This document shows positions 33,225 to 43,255 of a stretch of 64,000 nucleotides of DNA, in pieces. Both the position numbers and the translations under genes were made by a program. The DNA is from Myotis daubentonii (lineage: Eukaryota > Chordata > Mammalia > Chiroptera > Vespertilionidae), in contig NC_081842.1 of NCBI RefSeq assembly GCF_963259705.1, forward strand, positions 88,776,433 to 88,840,432, given 5' to 3'. Each line of letters starts with the position of its first letter. Position 1 is the stretch's first letter. Below the pieces are notes generated by a model that made no database searches, was not told the origin of the DNA, and saw only the letters and a program-made list of their open reading frames with translations.

Positions 33225-34819
33225 TACCAACTAATTCTGTATAGATCTTGACATCAAAAGGTTCCTTTTTCTATCTCTCCTTTTTTTCTTCTCTTTTCTG
33301 TAAATATTTTTGATGGGGAGTTAAGGGCTTGATAAAGCTTATTTTAATTTTTTTAACTTAAAAACTCCCTCAGATCTTTACTTGTGACATAATATGTTCT
33401 TTTAAATGGGGTCCATAGGCAAGCATTGATGAAACTGTGACATAAATTCCACAGAATACTATTTTTATTTTCAATTTTTTCTTGCAAAGATGCCTTATTT
33501 GAGAACTGGAGGTTTATTTAACACACCCTTTGTATTTGGTTTTGAAGAGCGCTTACCCAGGGAAGCAAATGATTATAGAAGCAGAGTAATTTTCCGTAGA
33601 AAATTTTAAGAGAAGCCATTAAATCATTTTTTAGCCATCAGGTAAGGTGCTTCACATTTTCAAGTTTGGTTTCTCTCCTGTAAAATAAATATCAGTGGGA
33701 AAAACTCTTAAATGTTTTCAATAAAAGTTAAAATGTTATACTCCATAAAATACTAAAGTTAATAAAAAACAGACAATCTCAAATTTTAAATCTCTTTAAT
33801 GTCTTAGGGATTTAAAATCTCTCCACACAAATGCAGATCCTATTATATGAATCCTATGGTTAAATACATTCAATGTCTTTTCTTGGTCCTTTTGGTGTTC
33901 TTTGCAGGGTGGTGGTGGCGGGGGTGGTGGCAAATGAAGGTTATTTTAATCTTTCTTCTGTCAGTCATTTGAAGTATAACATTTATAAAATCCTGTCTTA
34001 TGGTGAATATAATTGGCTTCCAACATTTTCCAAATGTATGGATTCTTTTGTGGTTAAAAGAGAAAGAGAAATAGGGAGAGAGACAGAGAAATGGAGAGAG
34101 AGAGAAAAGAATGAGAGAGTGCCATGACTCTACATCTTGTTTTTATAACTTAATGTCTTAGTGATATTTTCTTGTCAATACATATGGATCTACCTCATTT
34201 GTCTCAAAATTCCATAGCATAAATATATCATGCTTTAGTAATTTATTAATGGACAATTAAATACTTTTGCTTTCTCCCACAATTTTAATTATTATTGCAA
34301 TAAATATTGTCCTATCAAATAAATGCAAATTTCTTGGACTTCCATTCAATTTTTTTATGCTTGTCACCATGCCTTTACTGGCTTAATTTTTCCTCTTCAC
34401 TTATACACACAAAATGTTCTAGTTTAACTGATCTAATTACTATAATTGTGCAGCTTCTATTATCTCAGTTCATAGTTTGCACCAAATAGTGAATAGATTT
34501 GGAATTGCCTCCCTGTGCCCTCTCTACATTTACTAACTCTTGTGCATTTGTCAAGTTCTACCTCTGTTTCTTTTCACCAACAGTGATCATTTGCTCTTCT
34601 ACAACACACATTCTTTGCACCCAGTGTGGCTCAGTTATATAAAATATATTGTATTAGTTTATGTGCATAAATGTATTATTTTGCCTGCTAGCTGTACACC
34701 TTTAACAATATCTATTTATTCCTTGAGTTTCTAGCATGCTAATTGCATAGTTTCCTATTCACAAGAGACATTCTAAATTATAAAAACTTGATAGAGTATC
34801 ATTCCTTATATTTTCTTCT
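33225..34819. other. Intergenic DNA with an old L1-like fragment and a purine-rich tract
   Basis: The stretch at about 34145-34330 (ccatagcataaatatatc, tattaatggacaattaaatac, ttattgcaataaatatt) resembles the inverted 3' part of an ancient L1 ORF2. A GAGA-rich purine tract lies at 34056-34118. The rest shows no gene or named repeat. Confidence 0.4.
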
Positions 34820-36575
34820 TTCTAAAATTTTAATTGAATTTACTGAAGTGACATTGATTAATAAAATTACATAGGTTTCAAGTATACAATTCTATAATAT
34901 ATCATCTGTATATTGTATTGTGTGTTCATCACCCAAAGTTAAGTATCTTTCAATCACCACTTACCCCCCTTTATTCTCTTCTACCTCCCCTTATTCCCTT
35001 TCACTCTTGTAATCATCAACTGTTGTCTCTATCTATGCGGTATTTTGTGGTTATTTTTTTTGTTTTTTTACTTTTTTTGCTTAATTTCTTCACATTTTTT
35101 GCCCAGCCTCTAACTTCCCTCCCCTCTGACAGCTGTCAATCTGTTTTCTGTATCTATGAATCTGTTTCTATTTTTGTTAGTTAGTTTTGTTCATTAGACT
35201 CCACATATGAATAAAATCATATGGTATTTTTCTTTCTCTGAGTAGCATATTTCACTTGGCATAACACCAGATCCATCCATGCTATCATAAAAGGTAAGAT
35301 TTCTTTTTTTTTTTTTAGAGTCAACTAGTATTCCATTTTGTAAATCTACCACAGCTTTTTTATCTATTTATGTACTGATAGACACTTGGGCTATTTCTAA
35401 TCTTGGCTATTGTAAATGGTGCTGCAATGAACGTAGAGGGGCATATAGTCTTTCAAATTAGTGTTTTTGGTTTCTTCAGATATAGTCCCAAAAGTAGAAT
35501 CGCTGGGTCATAGGCAGTTCCATTTTTAGTTTTTTGAGGAAACTTGATACTGTTCTCCACCATCGCAGTACCAATCTGCATTCCCACCAACACTACATGA
35601 AGTGTTTTCTTGCCAGCACTTTTTGTTTGTCAGTTTATTGATGGTGGTCACTCTGACAGGTGTGAGGTGATATTTCCTTGTGGTTTTAATTTGCATTTAT
35701 CTGATGATTATTGATGTCAAGCACCTTTTCATATGTCTATTGGCCAATTGTATGTCTTTTTTGCAGAAGTATTTACTCAGATCATTTGCCCACTTTTAAT
35801 TGGATTATTTGGGGTTTTTTTGTGTGTTATATAAATTCTTTACAAATTTTGGGTATTAGCCCTATCAGATGTATCATTCACACATATGTTCTCCCATTCA
35901 GTGGGCTGTCTTTTCATTTTGTTGATGGTTTCCTTTGCTGTTCAAAAACATTTTAGTTTGATGTAGTCCTATTTGTTTATTACTTCTTCTGCTTCCCATA
36001 CCAGAGGAGAAATATCAGAAAACATATTGCTACATGAAATGTCTGAGATTTTAATTCCTATATTTTCTTCTAGAATTTTTATGATTTCAAGTCTTACAGT
36101 TAATCAATTTTAAGTTTATTCTTGTATATGATGTAAGAAGGTGGTCGAGTTTCATTTTTTGCATGTATCTGTCCAATTTTCCCAACATGGTTTATTGAAT
36201 AGACTATCTTTACTCCATTGTATGTTCTTACCACCCTTGTAATTTATTAATTAACTAAAAAGGTGTGGGTTTACTTCTGGCTGGGTTCTCTAGTCTGTTC
36301 AATTGATCGATATGTCTGTTTTTATGCCAATACCATACAGTTTTGATTACAATGGCCTTGTAGTATAGTTTGATATCAGGTAACATGATTCCTCCAACTT
36401 TGTTCTTCTTTCATAAGTTACTGTGGCTATTCAGGGTCTCCTGTGGTTTCATATAAATTTTTTGAATATTTCTTCTAATTCTATGAAATATGTCAATGTC
36501 ATTGGTATGTTGATAGAAATTGCATTGAATTTATAGATTGCTTTGGGTTGTATAGACATTTTAATGATGTTAATT

Positions 36576-37079
36576 TGCCGGGAACCAATTACAGCATGTC
36601 ATAATTTCAAGAGTTTCATCAAAAGGGTGATGAAACTTACAGGGTTGAGTCACACATGTAGTCACCTGTTAGGAATGGCTAAAGGCATTTCCCCAAACCT
36701 GAATAGGAAACTGCTTGTGGCTGCCAGACAGTTAAAGGGCGTCTTAATCTACATGTTATGGCCTCCTACTGGCCAAACACCTGAAGAGCCATAGGCTATT
36801 CCCCAGACTGACAATGGTTCTGTACCCTTTGAAACCTTACCCTTTAAAGTGTATTATCTCCACCTTGCCTTAGGACAAATTGTGTTAATAAAAGCAAGGG
36901 TCCTAGAGAAGGAGGAAGTCTTCAGTTCCTTTAGCTGAAGGTCCTCTGACCCCCAATGCCTTTCAAAATTATATCTCATCTCTGGACTCTTTATTAGTCT
37001 CTGGATTCCTATGCCATCTACGCACAGCCCCTTCTCCAGATTCCTGATCCTTCTTGATGCTGGGACAAGAACGCCGGCA
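36576..37079 (+). mobile_element. Solo LTR of an endogenous retrovirus (class II type)
   Basis: The 504-bp LTR starts TGCCGGGAACC and ends GAACGCCGGCA, giving TG...CA termini within a short inverted repeat. A perfect 6-bp duplication, ttaatt, lies at 36570-36575 and 37080-37085. A polyadenylation signal, aataaa, is at 36887-36892. No internal retroviral genes are present, so this is a recombination product. A 6-bp duplication is typical of beta-like (class II) retroviruses. The L1 resumes directly on both sides. Confidence 0.9.
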
Positions 37080-37702
37080 TTAATTCTTCCTATCAGTGAA
37101 CACAGTATCTGCTTCCACTTATTCCTATTTTCTTCAACTTCTTTCTTCAGTGTCTTATAATTTTCCAATTACAGGTATTTTACATCCTTTGTAAAATTTA
37201 TTCCTGGTTATTTTATTCTTTTTGACACAATCATAAATGGGGTTGTTTCTTTTCTTTTATGTTTTCCTTCTGATAGTTCATTATTGGTGTATAAAAATGT
37301 AACTAATTTATGGATATTTATTTTGTATTCTACTACTTTTCTAAATTTATTTATCAGTTCTAATAGTTTTTGGTGGAATCTATAGGGTTCTTTATACACA
37401 GTATCATGTCATTTGCAAAAAATAACAGTTTTACATCTTCCTTTCCAATTTGTATGCCTTTTTTTTTCTTATCTGACTGCTCTGGCTAGGATTTCCGGTA
37501 CTATATTGAATAAGAGTGGTAAAAGTGGGCATCCCTGTCTTGTTCCTGATCTTAAGGAAAATGCTTTCAATTTTTGCCTATGATGCTTTTAATTTTTGCC
37601 ATTATTGACTATAATGTTTGCTATGGGTTTGTCATATATGACCTTGAATATGTTAAGGTATATTTCCTCTATCCCCACTTTGCTGAGAGTTTTTATTCTA
37701 AA

Positions 37703-38793
37703 CTAGGGGTCCGGTGCACCAAATTCTTGCATGGGGGGTGGGTCCCTCAGCCCAACCTGCACCCTCTCCAATCTGGGAGCCCTCAGGGGAGCCCTCTCCA
37801 ATCCGAGAGTTTCTGTCTGTCTTTGCAATCATATGAACGAATTGTCTGAGACCTAACCCAGTTTGGTTTGATGCTCACAGAATAGTAGAGGTCTTTTTTT
37901 TTCTTTGCTTCATTGGTGGAGATTTCCTAGAAGTTGCAGGATATCTTTCCTTTAGTTTTTCCTCGACACTCTAACTTTACTTATGTCTCTCACCTTTGCT
38001 TTCCCTCTATCCCCACCTGCAACAGTAACTTGCTCCAGGCTCATTTTGCTCTAGTGTCTAGGACAGTGGTTCTCAACCTTCTGGCCCTTTAAATACAGTT
38101 CCTCATGTTGTGACCCAACCATAAAATTATTTTCGTTGCTACTTCATAACTGTAATGTTGCTACTGTTATGAATCGTAATGTAAATATCTGATATGCAGG
38201 ATGGTCTTAGGCGACCCCTGTGAAAGGGTCGTTTGACTGCCAAAGGGGTCGCGACCCACAGGTTGAGAACTGCTGGTCTAGGAGATCCTGCAATGCATCT
38301 GCCACCAGAACTATGATTCACAGAATTCCTGATGCTCCCCACGCTCTTGGTTTCCGCTTCCAGTCCAGGGGCTGCAGAAACCAAAAGGACTGGGAACTCC
38401 AGCTGCACCCAGGCTAGGCTGACAGGACTAGACACTCCAGTGGCATCCCCGGGACCTGGCCTCTTGGCGCTGGCATTCGCGCGCCCTGACCACAGGCTCA
38501 GAGTGGGAGGGGTCCCAGGAACACCCACCGTGTTGCCCCGACTACGCAGTGGGTGGGTGGGCGGGCAGGCAGGTGTCCCACCCCACCCCTGGCTGCTCAG
38601 TGCCTGCGCGCATAGGCCCAGAGTGGCCGGGGGCGTCCTGCCCCACCCCCGGCCACTTGGCACCTGTGTGCATGCTCACTGCCCACAGGCCCACTATCTT
38701 TGTCAGGTTAATTTGCATACTTACGCCTGATTGTCTGTGGGTGTCATGGAGGGATGGTCAATTTACATATTTGTCTATTATTATTATTATAGA
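37703..38793 (-). mobile_element. Helitron in the old L1, itself carrying a SPIN element
   Basis: The inverted 3' end is ctaggggtccggtgcacc with the hairpin remnant aaattcttgcat, after an A. The inverted 5' end is tttgtctattattattattataga before a T. The L1 sentence resumes (gagagtttttatt / tgggtgttgaatttt). A SPIN copy lies at 38064-38275. The right part (38330-38700) is GC-rich with several CpGs and multiple chance frames. Confidence 0.9.
38064..38275 (-). mobile_element. SPIN-like hAT nested inside a Helitron
   Basis: The 212-bp element, inverted relative to the copy at 8457, runs from cagtggttctcaaccttctg to caggttgagaactgctg. A perfect 8-bp duplication, gtctagga, lies at 38056-38063 and 38276-38283. 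Because it interrupts the Helitron, SPIN moved after that Helitron inserted. Confidence 0.95.
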
Positions 38794-40843
38794 TGGGTGT
38801 TGAATTTTATCAAATGTTTTTCCTGCATCTATTAATATGATCATGTAATTTTTATCCATCATTTTGTTTATGTGGTGAATCATGTTTTGTGATTTGTGTA
38901 TTGTACTAACCTTGTGTCCCCAAAATAAATTTCACTTGATCATGGTGTATGATCTTTTGAATGTATTTCTATATTTGGTTTACTAATATTTTGTTGAGAA
39001 TTTTAGCATCTATATTCATCAGAGATATTGGCCTATAATTTTCTTTCTTCGTAGTGTCTTTATATGGCTTTGGGATTAAGTTAATGCTCACCTTCTAAAA
39101 TGAGCTTGGGAGTCTTCTATTGAATTTTTTGGAATAGTTTGAGAATAAGTGTTAGTTCTTTTTTAAATGTTTGGTGAAATTCACCTGTGAATCCATCTGG
39201 TCCAGGACTTTTGTTTGTTGGAAGTTTATTTATTTATTTTATTACTGCTTCAATTTAATTAGTTTGAGTGGTCTATTCAGATTTTCTGATTTTTTCAGGT
39301 TCAGTTATGGAAGATTGTATATTTCTAGGAATTTATCTAGTTTATTCAGGTTGTCTAATTTGTTGGCATATAGTCGTTTGTAATATTTTTTACAATCCTT
39401 TGAATTTCTTTGGTGTCAGTAGTTACTTCTCTTTCATTACTGGTTTTATTTATTTGGGTCTTCTCTCTTTTTTTCTTGATGAGTCTGGTTAAAGGTTTTT
39501 AAATTTTATTTATCTTTTCAAAGAACAAGCTCTTGGTTTTATTGAACTTAATATTTTCTTAGACTCTTTTTTGTATATGTCTCCTCTGACCTTTATTATT
39601 TTCTTTCTTCTCACTTTGGGTTTTGTTTGTTGTTCCTTCTCTAGTTCCTTTAAGTGTAAAGTTAGATTTCTTTAATTTGAGATTTTTCTTGTCTCTTGAA
39701 GTAGGACAGTAACACTATGAATTTTCCTCTTAGGACTCCCTTTGCTGTGTCTCATATGTTTTGGTATGTTGTGTTCTCATTTTCATTTGTTTCAAGATTT
39801 CTTTTGATTTCTTCCTTCATCTCATTGTTAACCTATTCATTGTTTAGTAGAGTGTGTTTTAGCTGCCATGTCTTTGTGCATTTTTTAATTTTTTTTTCTT
39901 GTGACTGATTTTTAGTTCCAAAACATTGTGGTCAGAGAAGATGCTTGATATGATATCAGTCTTCTTAAACTTATTGAGACTTGTTTTGTGTATGTGATCT
40001 TTCCTAGAAAATGTTCTGGTTTTGGGTGAAATGCTCTGAAGATATCAATTAAATCCATCTGGCTAATATGTTATTTAAAACTACTGTTTCTTTATTGATT
40101 TTATGTCTGGAATATCTAACCATTCATGTCAACGGGTATTAAAATTCTCTTCTATGATTGTATTACTGATGAACTTTCCCTTATGTCTATCAAGATTTTC
40201 TTTATATATTTAATTGCTCCTATGTTGCATGCATAAATGCTAACAATGGTCATATACTCTTTAGGGATTGATCCCTTTATTATTACATAATGTCCTTTTT
40301 TGTCTTTTATTATACCCTTAGTTTTAATGTCTATTTTATGAGACATATGTATTGCGACCCCAGCTTTTTCCTCATTTCCATTTATATGTTTAACTTTAGT
40401 CTGTGTGTTTTTTTTATGTTTAATATCTTCTTTTATATGTTTAATTTTAATCTGTGTGTTTCTTTTGTTCTCAGATCTCTTGTGGACAGCATATATATGG
40501 GTCTTTTTTTCACATCCATTCAACGACTCTATGTCTTTTGATTAGGACATTTAAGCCATTTACATTTAAAGTGATTATTGATAGGTACATATTTATTGTC
40601 ATTTTATTCTTTACAACTATGTTCCTCTTCCTCCTTGTCCTCCTCTATCTTGTCTTCTTTTTCCTCCTCCTTCCTTTCCACCACCTCCTCCTCCTCTTTC
40701 TTCTTCCTCTCCTTCATCTTTTTTTTGTGTGGTTGTTGTTCTTCTTCAAGAAAACCACTTTTCATTTCTTATAATACTGGTTTGGTGGTAATAAACTCAT
40801 TTCATTTTTTTCTTGTCTGGGAAGCTCTTTGTTTCTCCTCCAA

Positions 40844-41054
40844 TCTATAATAATAAAAGCATAATATGCTAATTAGACCAGATGACCTTACAGGCGAAGC
40901 CAGGGCTGCAAGGGAAGCTCGGGTCCCAGGTTCCTGCTGATGGCCGGAGGTAAGCCAGGATCCTGGCTGCCAGAGGTGCCAGAGGGAAACCGGTGCTAGC
41001 AGCCAGGGGAAGGAAGGCCAAATGTTGCATGAATTTCATGCATCGGGACTCTAG
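40844..41054 (+). mobile_element. Short Helitron inserted in L1 ORF1/ORF2 region
   Basis: The 211-bp copy has the 5' end tctataataataaaagcata after an A, subterminal atatgctaattagacc, and the 3' end gcatgaatttcatgcatc then gggactctag. The following base is C where T is usual, probably a later mutation. It has no coding content and is one of the smallest complete Helitrons in the window. Confidence 0.88.
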
Positions 41055-41492
41055 CTTTAAATAACCTTGCTAGGTAAAGTAATCTTCGTTGTAGGTCCTC
41101 ACCTTTCATCATGTTGAATATTTAATGCCAATCACTTCTGGCATGAAATATTTCTGTTGAAAAATCAGCTGGCAGTCTACAAGGAGCTCCCTTGTAGTTA
41201 ACAAACAGGTGTTTGTTTTTTTAATGCTGCTTTAAAGATTATCTCTTTGTCTTTAAATTTTGCATTTTTAAATATAATGATTCTTGGTGTGGGCCTATCT
41301 TAGCTGGGGCTCTTTGTGCTTCCTGGATTTATGTGTCTTTTTCATTCATCTGATTAGGGAAATTTTTGGTCATTATTCTTCAAATAGGTTCTTGATCCCT
41401 TCATCTTTCTCTTCTCCTTCTGATACCCTAATGATGCAGATATTATTACACTTCATGTTGTCCCAAAGGTCCCTCAAATTATCCTCATTTTT

Positions 41493-41670
41493 TTTTTCAT
41501 TTACTGAATCAAACGATAAAAACTTATGTCTAGGTATTTTGAAGTGACATAATACATAATATTGATCTGAGTGTGCCTCGTACGAAATCTAGAGGGTAGA
41601 ATTGAATCTGTTGGTTGATTGTGTCTTATAATTTGAAGTTTATTCTTAAAAATGTTACTGATTAAGAAAT
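41493..41670 (-). other. Unidentified segment with a T-run edge, joined to a HAL1
   Basis: About 175 bp lie between the T-run at the left duplication (41474-41492) and the HAL1 5' start. Read on the minus strand the segment ends in a poly(A)-like run, so it looks like the 3' end of a retroposed transcript. I do not recognise the sequence. It is either a 3' transduction by the HAL1 or a piece of another RNA. Confidence 0.5.
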
Positions 41671-43255
41671 GCTGAGGGAAACCAAGATGGCGGCATAGGT
41701 TAATGCCGGAGATTGCTGCCTCGAACAACCACTTCAGAGATATAACTAAAGGACAGAACGGACATCATCCAGAACCACAGGAAAGCTGGCTGAGTGGAAA
41801 TTCTACAACTAGGAGGAAAGAGAATATCATACCCAGACTCAGAGGAGGCACAGTGCTAAAGTGAAATACTCAGATCCCCAGGGACCCGCCCCGCCCAAGC
41901 CCTACGCAGAGCCATTTGCCGGATAGCCTCAGGCAAATGCTAGATTAGCACCGCCCTAGAGATCCAGCACAGAAGCTCTCCCACTGCAGACACAGCTGAC
42001 TCTCATAGCCAGATAGCCTGGAGGTCAAATCACCCCTGGTATTGCCGACAATCAAGGCTTAACTACAACAAGACTGCACACAAAGACCACTAGGGGGTGC
42101 ACCAAGAAAAGATAAAAAATGCGGAGACAAAGAAACAGGACACAAATGACAGAAATGGAAGATATAGAGCTCAAAACCACACTTTTAAGGTCTCTCAAGA
42201 ACTGTCTAGAAGCTGCCGATAAACTTAGTAAGGCCCTCGAAAAGACTGGTGAGACCGCCGATAAATGTAGTGAGATCCTCAAGAAATCTAATGAGACCCT
42301 TGATGCTGTGATAAAGAACCAACTAGAAATTAAGCATACACTGACTGAAATAAAGAATATTATACAGACACCCAACAGCAGACCAGAGGAGCGCAAGAAT
42401 CAAGTCAAAGATTCGAAACGTGAAGAAGCAAAAAACACCCAACTGGAAAAGCAAAATGAAAAAAGAATCCGAAAATACGAAGATAGTGTAAGGAGCCTCT
42501 GGGACAGCTTCAAGCGTACCAACATCAGAATTATAGAGGTGCCAGAAGATGAGAGAGAGCAAGATATTGAAAACCTATTTGAAGAAATAATGACAGAAAA
42601 CTTCCCCCACCTGGTGAAAGAAATAGACTTACAAGTCCAGGAAGCGCAGAGAACCCCAAACAAAAGGAATCCAAAGAGGACCACACCAAGACACATCATA
42701 ATTAAAATGCCAAGAGCAAAAGACAAAGAGAGAATCCTAAAAGCAGCAAGAGAAAGAAACCCAGTTACCTACAAGGGAAAACCCATACGACTGTCAGCTG
42801 ATTTCTCAACAGAAACTTTGCAGGCCAGGAGGGAGTGGCAAGAAATATTCAAAGTGATGAATACCAAGAACCTACAACCAAGATTACTTTATCCAGCAAA
42901 GCTATCATTCAGAACTGAAGGTCAGATAAAGAGCTTCACAGATACGGAAAAGCTAAAGGAGTTCATCACCACCAAACCAGTATTATATGAAATGCTGAAA
43001 GGTATCCTTTAAGAAGAGGAAGAAGAAGAAAAAGGTAAAGATACAAATTATGAACAACAAATATGAATCTATCAACAAGTGAATCTAAGAATCAAGTGAA
43101 TAAATAATATGGTGATCATAATAGAATCAGGGACATAGAAAGGGAATGGGCTGACTATTCTTGGGGGGAAAGGGGTGTGGGAGATGCGGGAAGATACTGG
43201 ACAAAAATCGTGCAGCTATGGATGAGGACAGTGGGTGGGGAGTGAGGGTGGGGGG
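41671..43255 (+). mobile_element. HAL1 retrotransposon copy with open ORF1 and a missing 3' end
   Basis: The copy has the HAL1 5' start (accaagatggcggcatagg), a 5'UTR of about 440 bp, an intact ORF1 (42119-43012) and most of the 3'UTR (gaagatactggacaaaaatcg). Compared with the HAL1 at 29844-32181 it lacks the last 90 bp or so, including the signal and poly(A). The 19-bp word tcaaattatcctcattttt occurs just right of it (43256-43274) and left of the adjoining unknown segment (41474-41492). The two pieces therefore entered as one insertion. Confidence 0.85.
42119..43012 (+). CDS. Intact HAL1 ORF1 protein, 297 aa (L1 ORF1p-like)
   Basis: This is the longest uninterrupted transposon frame in the window. 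L1 ORF1p-type proteins form trimers that bind and anneal RNA in cytoplasmic ribonucleoprotein particles. Residues about 10-95 form a coiled coil, with two related segments (DKLSKALEKTGETA and DKCSEILKKSNETL). Residues about 135-225 are the RRM (NIRIIEVPED, TPRHIIIKMPRAKDKERILK). Residues about 230-297 are the C-terminal domain (IRLSADFSTE, LLYPAKLSFR), ending KGIL. The start at 42119 opens the frame just after AT-rich text and matches the start inferred in the mutated sister at 31026. No ORF2 follows, as expected for HAL1. Whether it is transcribed is unknown; its own 3' signal is missing. Confidence 0.85.
   Translation: MRRQRNRTQMTEMEDIELKTTLLRSLKNCLEAADKLSKALEKTGETADKCSEILKKSNETLDAVIKNQLEIKHTLTEIKNIIQTPNSRPEERKNQVKDSKREEAKNTQLEKQNEKRIRKYEDSVRSLWDSFKRTNIRIIEVPEDEREQDIENLFEEIMTENFPHLVKEIDLQVQEAQRTPNKRNPKRTTPRHIIIKMPRAKDKERILKAARERNPVTYKGKPIRLSADFSTETLQARREWQEIFKVMNTKNLQPRLLYPAKLSFRTEGQIKSFTDTEKLKEFITTKPVLYEMLKGIL

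Larger units (their letters stand above)
35200..40550 (-). pseudogene. L1 ORF2 relic inside the old L1
   Basis: ORF2 text can be followed on the minus strand from the endonuclease side (40152-40523, with NEEKAGVAIHMSHKIDIK and IKGSIPKEYMTI) down to the C-terminus near 35.2 kb. The reverse transcriptase region at 37208-37440 keeps YKINIHKL-like text, and the catalytic FADD region reads as a mutated FANDM near 37405-37425. An LTR and a Helitron interrupt it, and stops are frequent. The borders given are approximate. Confidence 0.7.

Noticed and set aside
38330..38700. CpG-containing GC-rich segment that might be a gene promoter
   Set aside because: It is the inside of the Helitron at 37703-38793, with no adjacent exon that I can recognise.
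42052..42396. 114-codon frame antisense to HAL1 ORF1
   Set aside because: It is a shadow of the coiled-coil coding repeat on the other strand.
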